A stretch of DNA of 64,000 nt from Karstenula rhodostoma CBS 690.94 (lineage: Eukaryota; Ascomycota; Dothideomycetes; Pleosporales; Didymosphaeriaceae): positions 323,696 through 387,695 of the forward strand of contig MU001513.1 of NCBI GenBank assembly GCA_010093485.1, read 5' to 3'. Below the pieces are notes generated by a model, which saw only the letters and a program-made list of their open reading frames with translations, ran no database searches and was not told the DNA's origin. Below, piece after piece: positions 10,908 to 21,654 of this stretch (position 1 is its first letter; each line of letters begins with the position of its first letter). Both the position numbers and the translations under genes were made by a program.

Positions 10908-12532
10908 ATGGCAACTCCTTTGCGTTCACCCCCACCAGTACGTGCCCTCCACTCTCGACCTAGCTCAGTTCTAATCTATGATAGGGTGTCGCATCCATTT
11001 TCGAACACTCGGGCTCCCTGGCTTTGCCGGCGATAGCCACAGCGGGCGTGTGTTTGCCTTTGATCTTCCTGTGTGCCTTTGCTCGTACCTTCAGTCGCGT
11101 CCTTGTTCACAAATGGACTTTTCAGGATTGTAAGTGCGCGATTCGATATTATCGTAACCATCTCTGACTGGGAAAGATCTCTTTTGTTTCACTCTGGTAG
11201 GCAGTGACCACAATTTCACGCTCGTGCTTCACGTTAACATCGTATAAGGTGGTTGGTGTTGCGTTCATCACCTACTCAATACCTTGTAAGTCTTTACAGT
11301 CTCTACCCCAGGCTGTGTTGACTTATTGTGTAGTGACGGTCGCCCAGCCCTTTGGATACCATGTCTGGGACATCGATACTCGTCGTTTGACTAAGCCTTG
11401 GATGCTTGTATGTGACCCTTAAACGCCGCTGGACATTTTATTGACACACATTGCAGCGATTTCTGACATTCGCTATCTTCACAGGTCCAGTGCTATGGTT
11501 CAGCAAAACCATGGTTATTGCGCATCTCATACATGTCTTCACATCCGTAAGATGGTTCAAGAACACTGGATATATCATCATCGTAGCAACCGGCATGATT
11601 TACGGACTTTACACCTGCACTACTAGCATCGCGTGCTCCCCGAAGCCGGATGACGATCTCGATTCCTACATCAAGGGCTTCCGTCAAAGGACGTGCTCTG
11701 GGGCAGGAGGGGCGAATTTGGCTGTGGGCCTACTCATGGCACTGATCAACTCACTCGCCGATTTCTATCTTCTGATCGCTACGTTCATCTTAAGTCCATC
11801 CATGAACGTCACGGTCAAGGAAAGACGAGTCATCTGGCTCATGCATTTCGTGGGCGTAGTGTAAGAGATATACTACTATTCATGATAGGACTAGCTGACG
11901 TAGTCTAGCGCTGTGGTCTGCAGCATTCTGGGTCTGGTCTATCGGATCAAAGCTTTCCAGGACGTTGATCTCACCGGGTACCAAATTCCCATCGTTGTCG
12001 CGTTGTGAGTAACTACCTGCATCTTCCAACCCAGAGTGCTAACAATAAGTGCAGGATCCTGGAGGTCTCTATCAGCCTAATGATCCCTTGTATGACCAGT
12101 TTCTACCAGATCTATCGCCACTACACCTATGTCGAGATTAACGAAAGGACCACAATCGGCACACCTAGCTCGCGTTATCACAGCTCGCTCTCGTACGATA
12201 AAAGCCCACTGCGCACACATACATCCACGCCTCTACCGGACCCAAAAACAAGCTGGCGCAAAACGCACATGAGCGTAGAAGAATTACCTTTCCGGAAGGC
12301 CTCGGTGGACTTTTACCGGAAAAGTCCACTCGCTCTCCAGGATGCCCGCGACTCGCGCATGAAGAGACTGCCCCCAACCCCGCTGCCCATGGCTTCGCGG
12401 AACAATTCTGTCGCAGAGATAACCGAGGGAAGTTCGAAAAGACCAAAGACACCGAAGTCGCCTAAGACACCAAAAACGCCTAATAGCGCACGGAGTATGC
12501 GCCTTACCATTCTCTTTGAGCGCCGGTCGTAG
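10908..12532 (+). CDS. Fungal rhodopsin-like seven-helix membrane protein
   Basis: Seven exons keep one frame: 10908..10937, 10985..11129, 11205..11285, 11334..11407, 11457..11860, 11909..12004, 12055..12532 (435 residues). The start MATPLRSPPPG is typical for this family. TM1 is ALPAIATAGVCLPLIFLCAFAR, followed by the loop motif PFGYHVWDID (the usual GxGxHxWD position) and LQ/RFLTFAIFTGPVLWFSKTMVIAHL. Further helices are YIIIVATGMIYGLYTC, NLAVGLLMALINSLADFYLLIATF, IWLMHFVGVVAVVCSILGLVY and PIVVALILEVSISLMIPCM. This is the fungal rhodopsin domain (PF20684) found in PTH11-like and related integral membrane proteins; ligand and role are unknown. The cytosolic tail of about 140 residues is Ser/Thr/Pro rich and ends with a run of KTP/KSP motifs (see findings). 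The 48-nt third intron is frame-neutral and could be retained. Confidence 0.83.
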
Positions 12533-13440
12533 CCTCCACATTCTTCAAAAGCTGTCGATGCTTGAGTGATCCTCTCAACGAGGTCTATGTTTCTCCTTAG
12601 AAAGTATTTTATCTTGAACAGTTATGGTGTTCGGGCAACACGGGGATGAGAATACGATACCCTGTACCGGTAATGTGGTTTTTGTAAGTTGAAGCGGTGT
12701 CATACGAAATAAGGACATTGCTGGAAGTCAAAAGTACTTAATTGTTATTACTACTGTTTACTATTATCCACCTTCCGTTGGACTCCTTCAGTGCTGCCTA
12801 TTTGCTTTATGCACATGCTTTGCAGGCAGAGCCTTGATTTGGTGACTCAATCGAAGTAGATTGAATCTCAGAGTTTTGCAGTACTTCCTTCCACGAAACA
12901 CAAAGTATTGCGATGGAGCATTGTGGGTCTACATTTTTCGTCGAGGGGCCGGGAATAACGGATTTAACACCATTCCCACCCACTCTCAGACGTCACTAAC
13001 CGCACCTCCCCTCATCATCTCTCACACAACCCTAACGTCTATACGACAACCACAAAACATCCCCAAGCATCGAAGCCTCTCCAATTGCTCACACGCTAGA
13101 GTAATAGTGCCAAATCCGGGTTAGAACCACACCACGGACATCTACCACGCGGCAACCCCGTAAGCCACCTTCCCCTTTCGATACGGGCGCTCCCGAAACC
13201 AGCCAGCATCTTGCGAGTTCCTGTGCCTTCTAGAAATACACCCCTGCCAGCACTGAACTACACGAGAATCGTCCGTGAGCCCGCTACCGATACGGTACGC
13301 GTCCCGTGCGCGCCCGTTCTCAGGCGACCTGAAACGCTGACGACTGAGAACTGCAGTTCGCTGCTTGAGCCCCCAGGTGAACACTTCACAGCAAAAGTAC
13401 AGGATATCCTTGTCTCGTGCGAACAGTGCTTGCGAAGAAG
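12533..13440. other. Intergenic region
   Basis: Between the rhodopsin-like gene stop and the SDR start. No supportable gene is seen. The last hundred bases are pyrimidine-rich leader-like sequence before the SDR ATG. Confidence 0.5.
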
Positions 13441-14696
13441 ATGTCCGTCTTCAAGTCTGGGTCTAGAGCACTCATCACGGGCGGAGCTTCGGGTATCGGT
13501 CTTGCCGTCGCGCAATTATGTTTGAAGCACGGGATGCGTGTTGCGGTCGTTGACTTCAACAAGGAGACGCTTGCTCTGGCGAAGAGCAGTCTCAAGGGGG
13601 ATGTGCAGTGCTTGCAAGCGGATGTCAGCCAGGAGCAGACATGGAAGGGAATCAGAGAGAAGGTTGGGGACGTCGACTTCCTCATGCTAAACGCGGGAGT
13701 TGGGGAAAGAGGCACGTGGGGAGACTCCGAGTATTTCCAGAAGGTGAGTCCGTGGGTGGGACGAGGGAGCGTTTGAGGTCCTGCACGGCATCGGGTGGTG
13801 TGCTGCTCGGCGAGGATGGATGGCGGTGCTTGCGAGTGCATGTCACCAACCGACGGACTTCGGCTGCCAACCACCACGTGTATACACCGCGCCACAGCGT
13901 CCACCATCAGCCCCTACTATCGCATCCCAGCAGCACACCGTTCCGACCCCCTGCGACCCCTACACTTCCTCAACGCATCCTCTGCCACACCTCGCTCCGC
14001 TAACCCGCCCCCTCACAGATCCTCTCCACCAACCTCTTTGGCGTGGTCAACGGCCTAAACACCTACGTTCCCACCTTCCAAGCCCGCAGCAATGCCTCCC
14101 CCGCCGCTATCGTCATCACAGGCAGCAAGCAAGGCATCACTAATCCGCCGGGCAACCCGGCATATAATGCTAGCAAGGCCGCAGTCAAGACCCTCGCCGA
14201 GCACCTGAGCTGGGACCTCCGGGAGAACAAGGGGGTTAGCGTGCATCTGCTTGTGCCGGGATGGACGTTCACGGGGCTGGTAAGTTGGCTTTTCTTTTCC
14301 ATCTTGATTGGATGGGGTCGAGGGATGTTTGGGATGAGGTCGCAGTGAGAGTCTGATACTCAGCGAGCATATCCCATACACACATCCACCATACCCTTGC
14401 CCCCATCGTACCAGACCGCATTAACATCCCCCCAGTCCGGCAACGTCCCCGGCGCCTCCACCGAGAAACCCGCCGGCGCCTGGTCCTCCGAGCAGGTAGC
14501 CTCGTACATGGAGGCCAAGATGGCCGACGACAAGTTCTACATCATCTGTCCGGACAACGATGTCAGCGAGGCCACGGACAAGAAGCGCATGCTGTGGACC
14601 GTGGGCGACGTCGTGAATGGGCGGCCGCCGCTGACGCGGTGGAGGGATGAGTGGAAGGGGAAGGCGGAGGAGTGGATGGGGAAGCAGGAGGTCTGA
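13441..14696 (+). CDS. Short-chain dehydrogenase/reductase (SDR)
   Basis: Three exons 13441..13743, 14019..14279 and 14436..14696, all phase 0, give 274 residues. The first intron (275 nt) is unusually long for this window. Classical SDR motifs are present: the NAD(P)-binding TGGASGIG at residues 13-20, a VVDF acidic end of strand 2 (suggesting NAD preference), LNAG in place of NNAG, Asn106, Ser137, Tyr150 and Lys154 (YNASK). The start ATG at 13441 is chosen over an upstream in-frame GTG because the family begins a few residues before the first strand. The C-terminal exon carries a substrate-loop region and a Trp-rich end (LTRWRDEWKGKAEEWM). Substrate is unknown. Typical single-domain cytosolic oxidoreductase. 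Confidence 0.88.
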
Positions 14697-14805
14697 GTGC
14701 GAGGGGAAGGGTGCGGGGTGGTATGTATGTACTATATTGTAGCTTGGTGTGTTTATGAAGGGTATGTACAGGGAGGTGGTATACGCAATGCAGGAGACTC
14801 CGCAT

Positions 14806-17708
14806 CTACGCCTTCCCGTTCGCAGCAGCCAGTGTACCCAGATCCTCCCTGGCCGTCTCGAAGCGCTCGACGCCTGGCCTTTCTACGTTCTCGATTTCCT
14901 GTCCCGCAGAGTCATTCTTCTCACGCCCCAACGCGCCAGTATCCGCGGTCTCGAACCGCTCCACACCCGGTCTCTCTCCACCTTTCTCTACCACCTGTTC
15001 AGTCCCCTCGCCCTCCACAACCCCAAGTTCCTTCCCCTGTTCCAACCCCGGCGACGCTAAATTCACACTCTGCAAAGTCAACATACTCGCATTCGCGCCG
15101 CCTTCTCCACCCACCCTCAGCGTAAACGGATACGCGACCCCTCCCCTCGTGGGCCGCGTACTCAGCGTGTCCGTTGTGGGAATCAGTGTCGGCGGGCTCT
15201 GCGGCCTCTCCCCGCCATCCGGCAACACGAGTGACGGCGTGGGCGCGCCGTTGCTGCCGTCGCGCTCGGGCGCTAGGATGGTGGCGTCGGCGAGGGAGGG
15301 CGTCGGCGGCGCGAGGTGCGCGAGGTTTTCCATGGACGCGGTGATTTGGCCGCGGTCTGTGACGTTGGAGTGGCGGGAGCGCGAGCGCGGGCGGGTTGGG
15401 GGCGCCGGGGCAAGGTGCTTGTTAGGGTTGCGGCGGGTTGGGGGCTCTGAGGTTGGGTCGGAGAGGCCGTCGGTTGTGGTGGGTTGGGAGGAGTCTGCTT
15501 CGAGGGATTGGGACTGGTCGGCCTTTTCTTCACGGCCGATCTGTGGAGTGGGTTAGTCTGTGGTAGGTGGGAAGAGAGAGGGGTACGTACGGTCGCTTCA
15601 TCGTGCTTGCTTCCCCACAGACTCCACATCGCCATGCCCCAACTCTTCTTGGCTTTCTTCTCCTTCTTCATGCCCTTGAGTATTCGTCCTGCCAGTGCGG
15701 TCGGAGGCGGCGTCTCGCCGTCGAACCCTTCGTACCCCTTCTCCATGTCCTTCATGCGCTTTTTTTGGATCTTGAGCTTCTGTTTTGCAAACTTGCTGTT
15801 CCACTGCTGCTGCGCCTTCATCCACTTGTTAACTGGACCCTTCTTTGGCACGCCCACGTCGCTACTCGGTAGGTTGAGTGCCTCCAGTTCACTCGGAGGA
15901 GGAAGCGGGTAAATGCGCCCATGGCGGTCGACTCGTTGGCGGATCATGTGGTTTTCGAACGGAGGTATAGGGTCACCAGCTCTACCTACCACAGCCCCCT
16001 GCTCCTTCTTAGTGTCCACGCTTTCGAAGCCAACGTGCTGAGCGCTTTGGGGCATGTTCAGCTTGATGTCCTCTGCGCCGAGCTGGCTGTTGGATGAAGT
16101 AGACCCCGAGTCAGTACTAACGACGGAGATACTGTCGTCGTCCATGATGTCGATGGAGGTCTTCTGCGCACGAGCGAGTGCCCACGCGCCAAACTGCGCC
16201 ACGCCACGATACATGTGTTTTGCCGGCCGAGTGAAACTAAGCGTCGGTGCGACGTGGCACAAGTCGTCCCAGACCTGTAGTTGTACATTTGTGGGTCTGT
16301 ATCGAGCTGCCTGTTCCTGAATGGCTTCGGCTGTCTGATGGTTCGATGGCGGAGGAAGGTAAGCAAGCGGCTGGGCAGCCTTATGAGCAATGTAGATTTG
16401 TTCGTCCTTGAGGAGTTCCCCTCCACCAACCTGGATCAAAAGAGGAGGAAGACCACCCAGCGAAGGCTGTAACGCGGGTGATACTAGCGGATGCGTGATC
16501 ATATGGTTGGGCGCATATAACTGGATCTGGTCCTTGATCTCAACGAGCTTTCCGTCCAGCTGGAGAGAAAGCAACGACTTGGGTCCTATACTATATTTGC
16601 CGTCCTGAGATATCCAGGTTTCTGTCCCAGCTCCATCGCTTTCATCCGAGATCGGCGCATTCGACAGATGTCCCAGATCGGGCTTGTCGGCATTGGTGAG
16701 CGAGAAGCCTCGCACGCGATCTTGTTTCTCCTCTTTCTTGGCCGACTTCTCTTTTTGTTTTTCTTCTCGTGTGGTGGCAGTGTCTAATTTCGGCTTTTCG
16801 CTGCCCGGTCTGTTGCCCTCGTAGGCCAGTAGGTCGTCGGCGTTTGGAGGTGGCCAGCTTACGCTGGGCTTGTGAACGAAACCATGCGGAGGAATGTAGT
16901 CTAGCTTGCCATCCCCAGCCAGACTGGGGAAGCTGTGCGTGAGGTCCACCCACGGAGATAACAATATCGCACCAGCGGGAAGAGGGATGCCCTGGTCGCG
17001 CATCACCACCAGCATCGTCAACACCATACCGCCGCCCGCAGAGTCGCCAGCCAAAATGATGGTGGACGGGTCGTGTTTCTGCTCCAGCAGATACAGATAT
17101 GCCGCTAAGCAATCCATCAAGCCGCACGGGAACGGAAACTGCGGCGCGAGCCTATACCTCGGCGCCAGCACCCTCGCCTTCAGCTTGCGCGCATGCCTCT
17201 GCATCTGGTAGCGGTGCTCGTCCACGCTGCCAAAGTAATATGCCCCGCCATGCACGTACAGCATGACGCGCCGGCCCTTGACATTCGGCGACTTCTTGCG
17301 CTCCTCCATGTCCTTGCGCATCTCGATCCATTCAGCCTTGAGCTCCTCGTTTCCTTCCCTCCGCCACTCCCACCATGTATTACCGCCGACTGTCTTGATG
17401 CCGCCAGGTCCGAGCTGCGAGCGGATGTGGTTGGCGGAGAGTTTCAATTGCGCGTCGGGGATCACGAGCTGGTCAACATGGACCCACACCGGCACGGGCA
17501 CCCATTGCGACGTGAAGGCCTGTATTTCCTCGACAGCGTGGAGGGACGAGTAGTGCAGGAACCTTCTTATGAGTTCGAGGCCTTCGTGGTACGAGATGTG
17601 CGCGGTCGGCTTCTGCTTGAGCGGACGGCGGTTGAGGTAGTGCGAGATGTAGGTTTCAATGATGGTGGGCGCGACGGCGGCGCCCACGGAGATGGTGTTG
17701 ATGGGCAT
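14806..17708 (-). CDS. Alpha/beta hydrolase (hormone-sensitive lipase type) with long disordered tail
   Basis: Two exons, 17708..15591 and 15540..14806, separated by a 50-nt GTACGT/CAG intron, give 950 residues. The catalytic domain covers about residues 30-510. It has HGG at 154-156 (oxyanion hole), GDSAGG with Ser223 as nucleophile, a GGGELLKDEQ region likely to hold the catalytic Asp, and WDDLCHVAP with the His. A long charged insert (about residues 290-345, many Lys/Glu) interrupts the cap. After residue 510 the protein is largely low-complexity: basic KKKRMKDMEKGYEG-type helix, then Ser/Pro/Thr-rich sequence. The last exon contains ERPGVERFETA twice. By family knowledge it is an esterase/lipase acting on acyl esters; the length is about twice that of a minimal HSL enzyme. 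Reading straight through the intron would give a different, Pro-rich and premature end, so the spliced form is preferred. Confidence 0.84.
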
Positions 17709-18095
17709 GCGCGCAACCCAGGGCGGGGGGATTAGGAGATGCTAGGAAGAATGTGCGTGGTAGTAGGATGGTGGGAACATGTCGAAACTTGTCCCCCGGT
17801 TAAGTGTGTCAGGGGAGCTTGCGATGTGTTCAGCCTGAGATCTGTGTTGTTCCCCAAGCACATGCACATCTTCACGACCAGGGTCCTCGGACGCCCACTA
17901 CGTCACGGGACGCGAGAACCGCGGCAATCTTCATATCGGGCAACATTGTCTCTCATTGAAGTTAGTCGCGAACTACAGAGCACTGAAAGCGTCTACACCG
18001 TGCTGTAGAGGGTTAGATCCACGGTAGAGTGGGCACATGGTGCACGTAGTGCAAGAAAAGAACCATCTTCATGCCTGTCAATTCACAAAAAATAT
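17709..18095. other. Intergenic region, hydrolase promoter side
   Basis: Contains the probable hydrolase promoter and the 3' end of BFR2. No gene is supported. Confidence 0.5.
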
Positions 18096-19647
18096 CTAGC
18101 TCCGGAACAGCATCAAGCCTTGCTCCGCAGCATCCACTGCATCCTCGTCCTCGCTCACGACCTCGTCCTGCTCGCCTAGTGCAAGGCGCTGCCCAAACAG
18201 GCTGGTGAACAGCTCATCCCGCTGCCGCTCGCCCCAAAGCCCTCTCTGCTCTGGCGCCATGAAATTCTGCAGCTTCTCGTGCACCGTGTATCGCAGTCGT
18301 CGCCCTTTGCTGGCTTTTGTGTCGACAATCTTCTTCGTCTTCGCTTCGCGCGCCACCTGCCATGGGGCCTGCACAACGAACTCGGCCGTGCCGCTGTTGG
18401 ACAGCTCGGCGGACCGTTGCTCGAGGAGCTCCTTCAACAGCAGCCCGTAGAAGTCGGCGTCGTCATAGATGTTGGCATCCGGCAACGGCTTGGAGGATGC
18501 CGACTGGACGGGGGCACATGAGCGGGGCGTCTGTGTTCGCGCGACGAGATGGGTCGAGTTGGTGAGCTGGGAGTCGAGCACCTCTGTCAAAGTCTGCTCG
18601 GCGCTGACATTTAGCTGGCGCTGAGCAGTTGCAATCTTTGCGGTCCGTGTCTTCGCAGACCATTTTTCCATGACGGCTCTCCTTTGCTTCTTTGCCGCGC
18701 TCTCGTCAGCGCGCAGGCTGTCCCAAATCTCAGATGAAGCGGTCGAGGATGTGAAAGGTGCCCGCTTGCGCTTTTCGCCCGTACGCGCCTCCTCGATCGA
18801 CGCTCGGAGGCCCGTGAGGTTGTTCAGGAGCGTCAATGCTGCGGCCTCGGCGGCCTCAACCGACGCAGTAGGTGCAGATTCGTCTTTGTGGTCTTCAGCG
18901 ACCATGGAGTTGGTCGAGATGAGCGCCTTCTGCAAGCGCACTCGGGTGTTGAGGAAAGAATCGAATGTCTTGCGCTGAGTCTTTATTGCTTGACCTTTCG
19001 CAACGTCGGATTGCGCGGCGGCGGCGAGGCTGGTGGTGAGCGACTTCTGGTCCTTCATCAACTCGCGGACGTCTTCCTTGTTCTTGCTCATGAGCGCCCT
19101 CGTTTCAGCCGCGTCATTGCCATCCTCGTCATCGTCGGATGCACTTTCGGAGTCAGCCTCGTCATCTTCCTCTGCGCCGTCCATGTCCATGTCCATGTCC
19201 TCGTCCGAGCCGTGCTCTTCGTCTCCAGATTCATCCCCGTCTTCTTCATCGCTCCCCGAACCTAGTGCTTCTGGAGCTGCTCCATTTTCAAGCTCAACTT
19301 CGCTGTCATCATCATCGTCGCTGCCACTACCGCCCTCGTCGAAGCGCTTCGCAAATGGGTCGTCGCTGTCCTCGTCTTCTACGGCGTTGCGGCTAACCTG
19401 GGTGCCGGTGTACTGGGGACCTAAAGGAACAACCTCCTTCTTTCTGAGCTTGCTTTTCCCAACATCTGCGTAGTGCTCGCGACCGGCATTGTCGTCCTCC
19501 GCGCCCGAGGAATCGGCGTTTTCGTCTTCACTGGAGCTTGACGGCGCCGGGTCGAGCAGCGCCTCGGGATCAAAGTCTGCGCGGAAAAGTCAGACATGAT
19601 CTGCAAGCCATGTGCATGCCCTTACCTGTGATTTTCGATTTCTTCAT
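18096..19647 (-). CDS. BFR2: BFR2/AATF ribosome-biogenesis protein
   Basis: A 22-nt first exon (19647..19626, MKKSKIT) is joined by a 49-nt GTAAGG/CAG intron to 19576..18096, giving 500 residues. The N-terminal 180 residues are acidic (runs of Asp/Glu, with DMDMDMDG coded by a short GACATG repeat). The middle contains the AATF/Che-1 domain with KGQAIKTQRKTFDSFLNTRVRLQKALI and EIWDSLR. The C terminus carries the TRAUB domain beginning at IYDDADFYGLLLKELLEQR and followed by KLQNFMAPE. In yeast Bfr2 is an essential nucleolar factor of the small-subunit processome and AATF is its animal counterpart; the same nucleolar role is expected. It is divergent from IND1 with only 165 bp between start codons. 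Confidence 0.93.
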
Positions 19648-19812
19648 GGCGATATGCGCGGCTGCGATGTGTGAGGATTGGGACGCAACTTTGCGGCCCC
19701 GCTAAAAAGTTTCGGCTGCGAAATCTTGGCAGGCGCGTTTGGCGTGGCTGCACCTTCCGTCCCAAGCTGCGGAGCTTCTTCGCCGCTCATTCGTCACCCC
19801 CGCGATGCCACC
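19648..19812. promoter_or_regulatory. Shared divergent promoter of BFR2 and IND1
   Basis: The start codons of the two genes point away from each other with 165 bp between them, so both promoters and both 5' UTRs must fit here. The segment contains GC-rich stretches (GGCAGGCGCG, CAAGCTGCGGAGC) and no evident TATA box. Co-regulation is inferred from the geometry only. Confidence 0.7.
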
Positions 19813-20867
19813 ATGAAGCCGCGTCTGTTCTCTACATTGCGCCGCCTGCAGCATGAGAACCCCCTGGTACGCCCTGGCATGCATGTTGATTCATCTGGAG
19901 TGCTAATCGCCCGTCACAGGGGCTGCCACGCTCGGGCGCACCGCCGCAGATGCCTCGCATGCAGCGCGGCCTGCCGCAAAAGCGAAGCATCAAAGACGTG
20001 AAGAAGATCATTGCCGTCTCATCCGCCAAGGGAGGAGTCGGGAAAAGCACCATTGCAGGCATGCCAACCACCACGAAGGCCATGATCGCGATCCTGACCC
20101 ATTGCAGTGAATCTGGCCCTCAGCTTTGCGCGTAGCGGATACAGAGCTGGCATCCTCGACACTGACATCTTCGGCCCATCGATACCCACCCTGCTGAATC
20201 TCTCCGGCGAACCCAGACTCTCAGCTAGTCAGTCTTATTCCTGATGCGACCCAGACCCGCCCCCACGCGAAATCTGACACAACCGTCAGACAATCAGCTC
20301 ATACCACTAGCCAATTATGGTCTGAAGAGCATGTCCATGGGCTATCTAGTCCCAGAATCCTCGCCGGTGGCATGGCGTGGACTTATGGTGATGAAGGCCT
20401 TGCAGCAGCTCCTCCACGAGGTCGAGTGGGGTGGCCTTGACGTCCTTGTGCTCGACCTGCCGCCTGGAACCGGCGATGTGCAATTAACAATCACCCAACA
20501 GCTCATCCTCGATGGCGCCATCATCGTATCCACCCCGCAGGACCTCGCTCTCAAAGACGCCGTAAAAGGCGTCGAGCTCTTCCGCAGAGTGAACACGAAC
20601 ATACTCGGCCTTGTGTCTAACATGAGCGGCTTCCAGTGCCCTGGTTGCGGGGAGACGCACAACGTGTTCGGAGACATGGATAAATTAAGAGACATGTGCC
20701 GCACGTACGACATGAGGCTACTGGGTGAGCTTCCGCTGCATGCCGCCATGGGTGCCGGAGCTGAGGGGGGGAAGCCGACCGTGGTCGCGGAACCAGACAG
20801 TTCCAGAGCCCACATTTTCGCTTCCATGGCGAACGACGTGGCACGGATAATAGAGTTACAGAAGTGA
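19813..20867 (+). CDS. IND1: IND1/NUBPL, mitochondrial Mrp-family Fe-S carrier for complex I
   Basis: Four exons: 19813..19866, 19920..20058, 20108..20227, 20290..20867 (296 residues). The N terminus ([16 protein letters not shown]) looks like a mitochondrial presequence. The deviant Walker A KGGVGKST is at 55-62, the switch [13 protein letters not shown] follows, then MSMGYL, the Walker B-like [13 protein letters not shown], and the Fe-S binding CxxC at Cys221 and Cys224. These mark the Mrp/Nbp35 P-loop family, and the presequence and length fit IND1/NUBPL rather than cytosolic Nbp35 or Cfd1, which carry other cysteines. The role is insertion of 4Fe-4S clusters into respiratory complex I in the matrix. 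The second intron (20059..20107) starts with GC rather than GT. Yeast-type fungi lacking complex I lack this gene, so its presence fits a Pezizomycotina host. Confidence 0.93.
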
Positions 20868-21654
20868 TGTGCCAAACATTCGCATGCCAGGCATACAGTC
20901 ACCCAGGCCCACAATTGTAATCGCACCTCCGGCAAGACTCGTTCCTCGTTCGATTCCATGATCCATGATCGCGCGTCACTGCAAGGGCGCGTAAAGCATT
21001 ACCAAGACGAACGCAGCATTTCTTGCTCTCGTCCAGTGAGAGATTCGAAGCCCAGTATACCATCGATTAAACGTATGGAACGGACATCTTGGTAGTGTTC
21101 ATCCAACGAGGCAAGTGCCTCGGCCCGAGCAAGGGCCCTCGTCACAGCGCTAGTCATATATGATGATCATGTTCATACATCGAAACTCCATTTCAGACCA
21201 TAAGATCAACATGTTACTGCGAAAAGATGTTAATAAACAACTCGAGGTAGATCAGGCTTGTCTGAGCATCTTCAAAAATCCATAATACGGTTTTTGTGTC
21301 ATACTGGAAGTTGCGATATCCCAATCCGGAAGACTAATGACTTCAACACCGTCAGATTCCACGACATCGTTGGTCAGAAAATTCCCATCCCATGAAGAGC
21401 CTCATACACACGTAGAAACACTGACCCGGGCCATCGGAGTTCGGCTCGTTCCTGAATCCATCGCTTCTCTGCGTCTCTCCAATGCACGATGCCCAGTTGC
21501 GTGGCACTCGCATGGCTTGCAAGGTGCTGCCTTGTACTACCATCTAATGGTCTTGTCATGTCTATATAACACTGACCCAACGCGTCGGTCCTGCAGCATG
21601 CACGAAGCAGCTCTCGCAACAACCCTCGTCTGCTTCACCGACTGACAGTTCACC
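20868..21654. other. Intergenic region before the MFS transporter
   Basis: No supportable gene. The right end should hold the transporter promoter and 5' UTR. Confidence 0.5.

Noticed and set aside
15149..15912. Plus-strand frames over the hydrolase tail and intron
   Set aside because: Low-complexity antisense readings of Pro/Ser-rich coding sequence.
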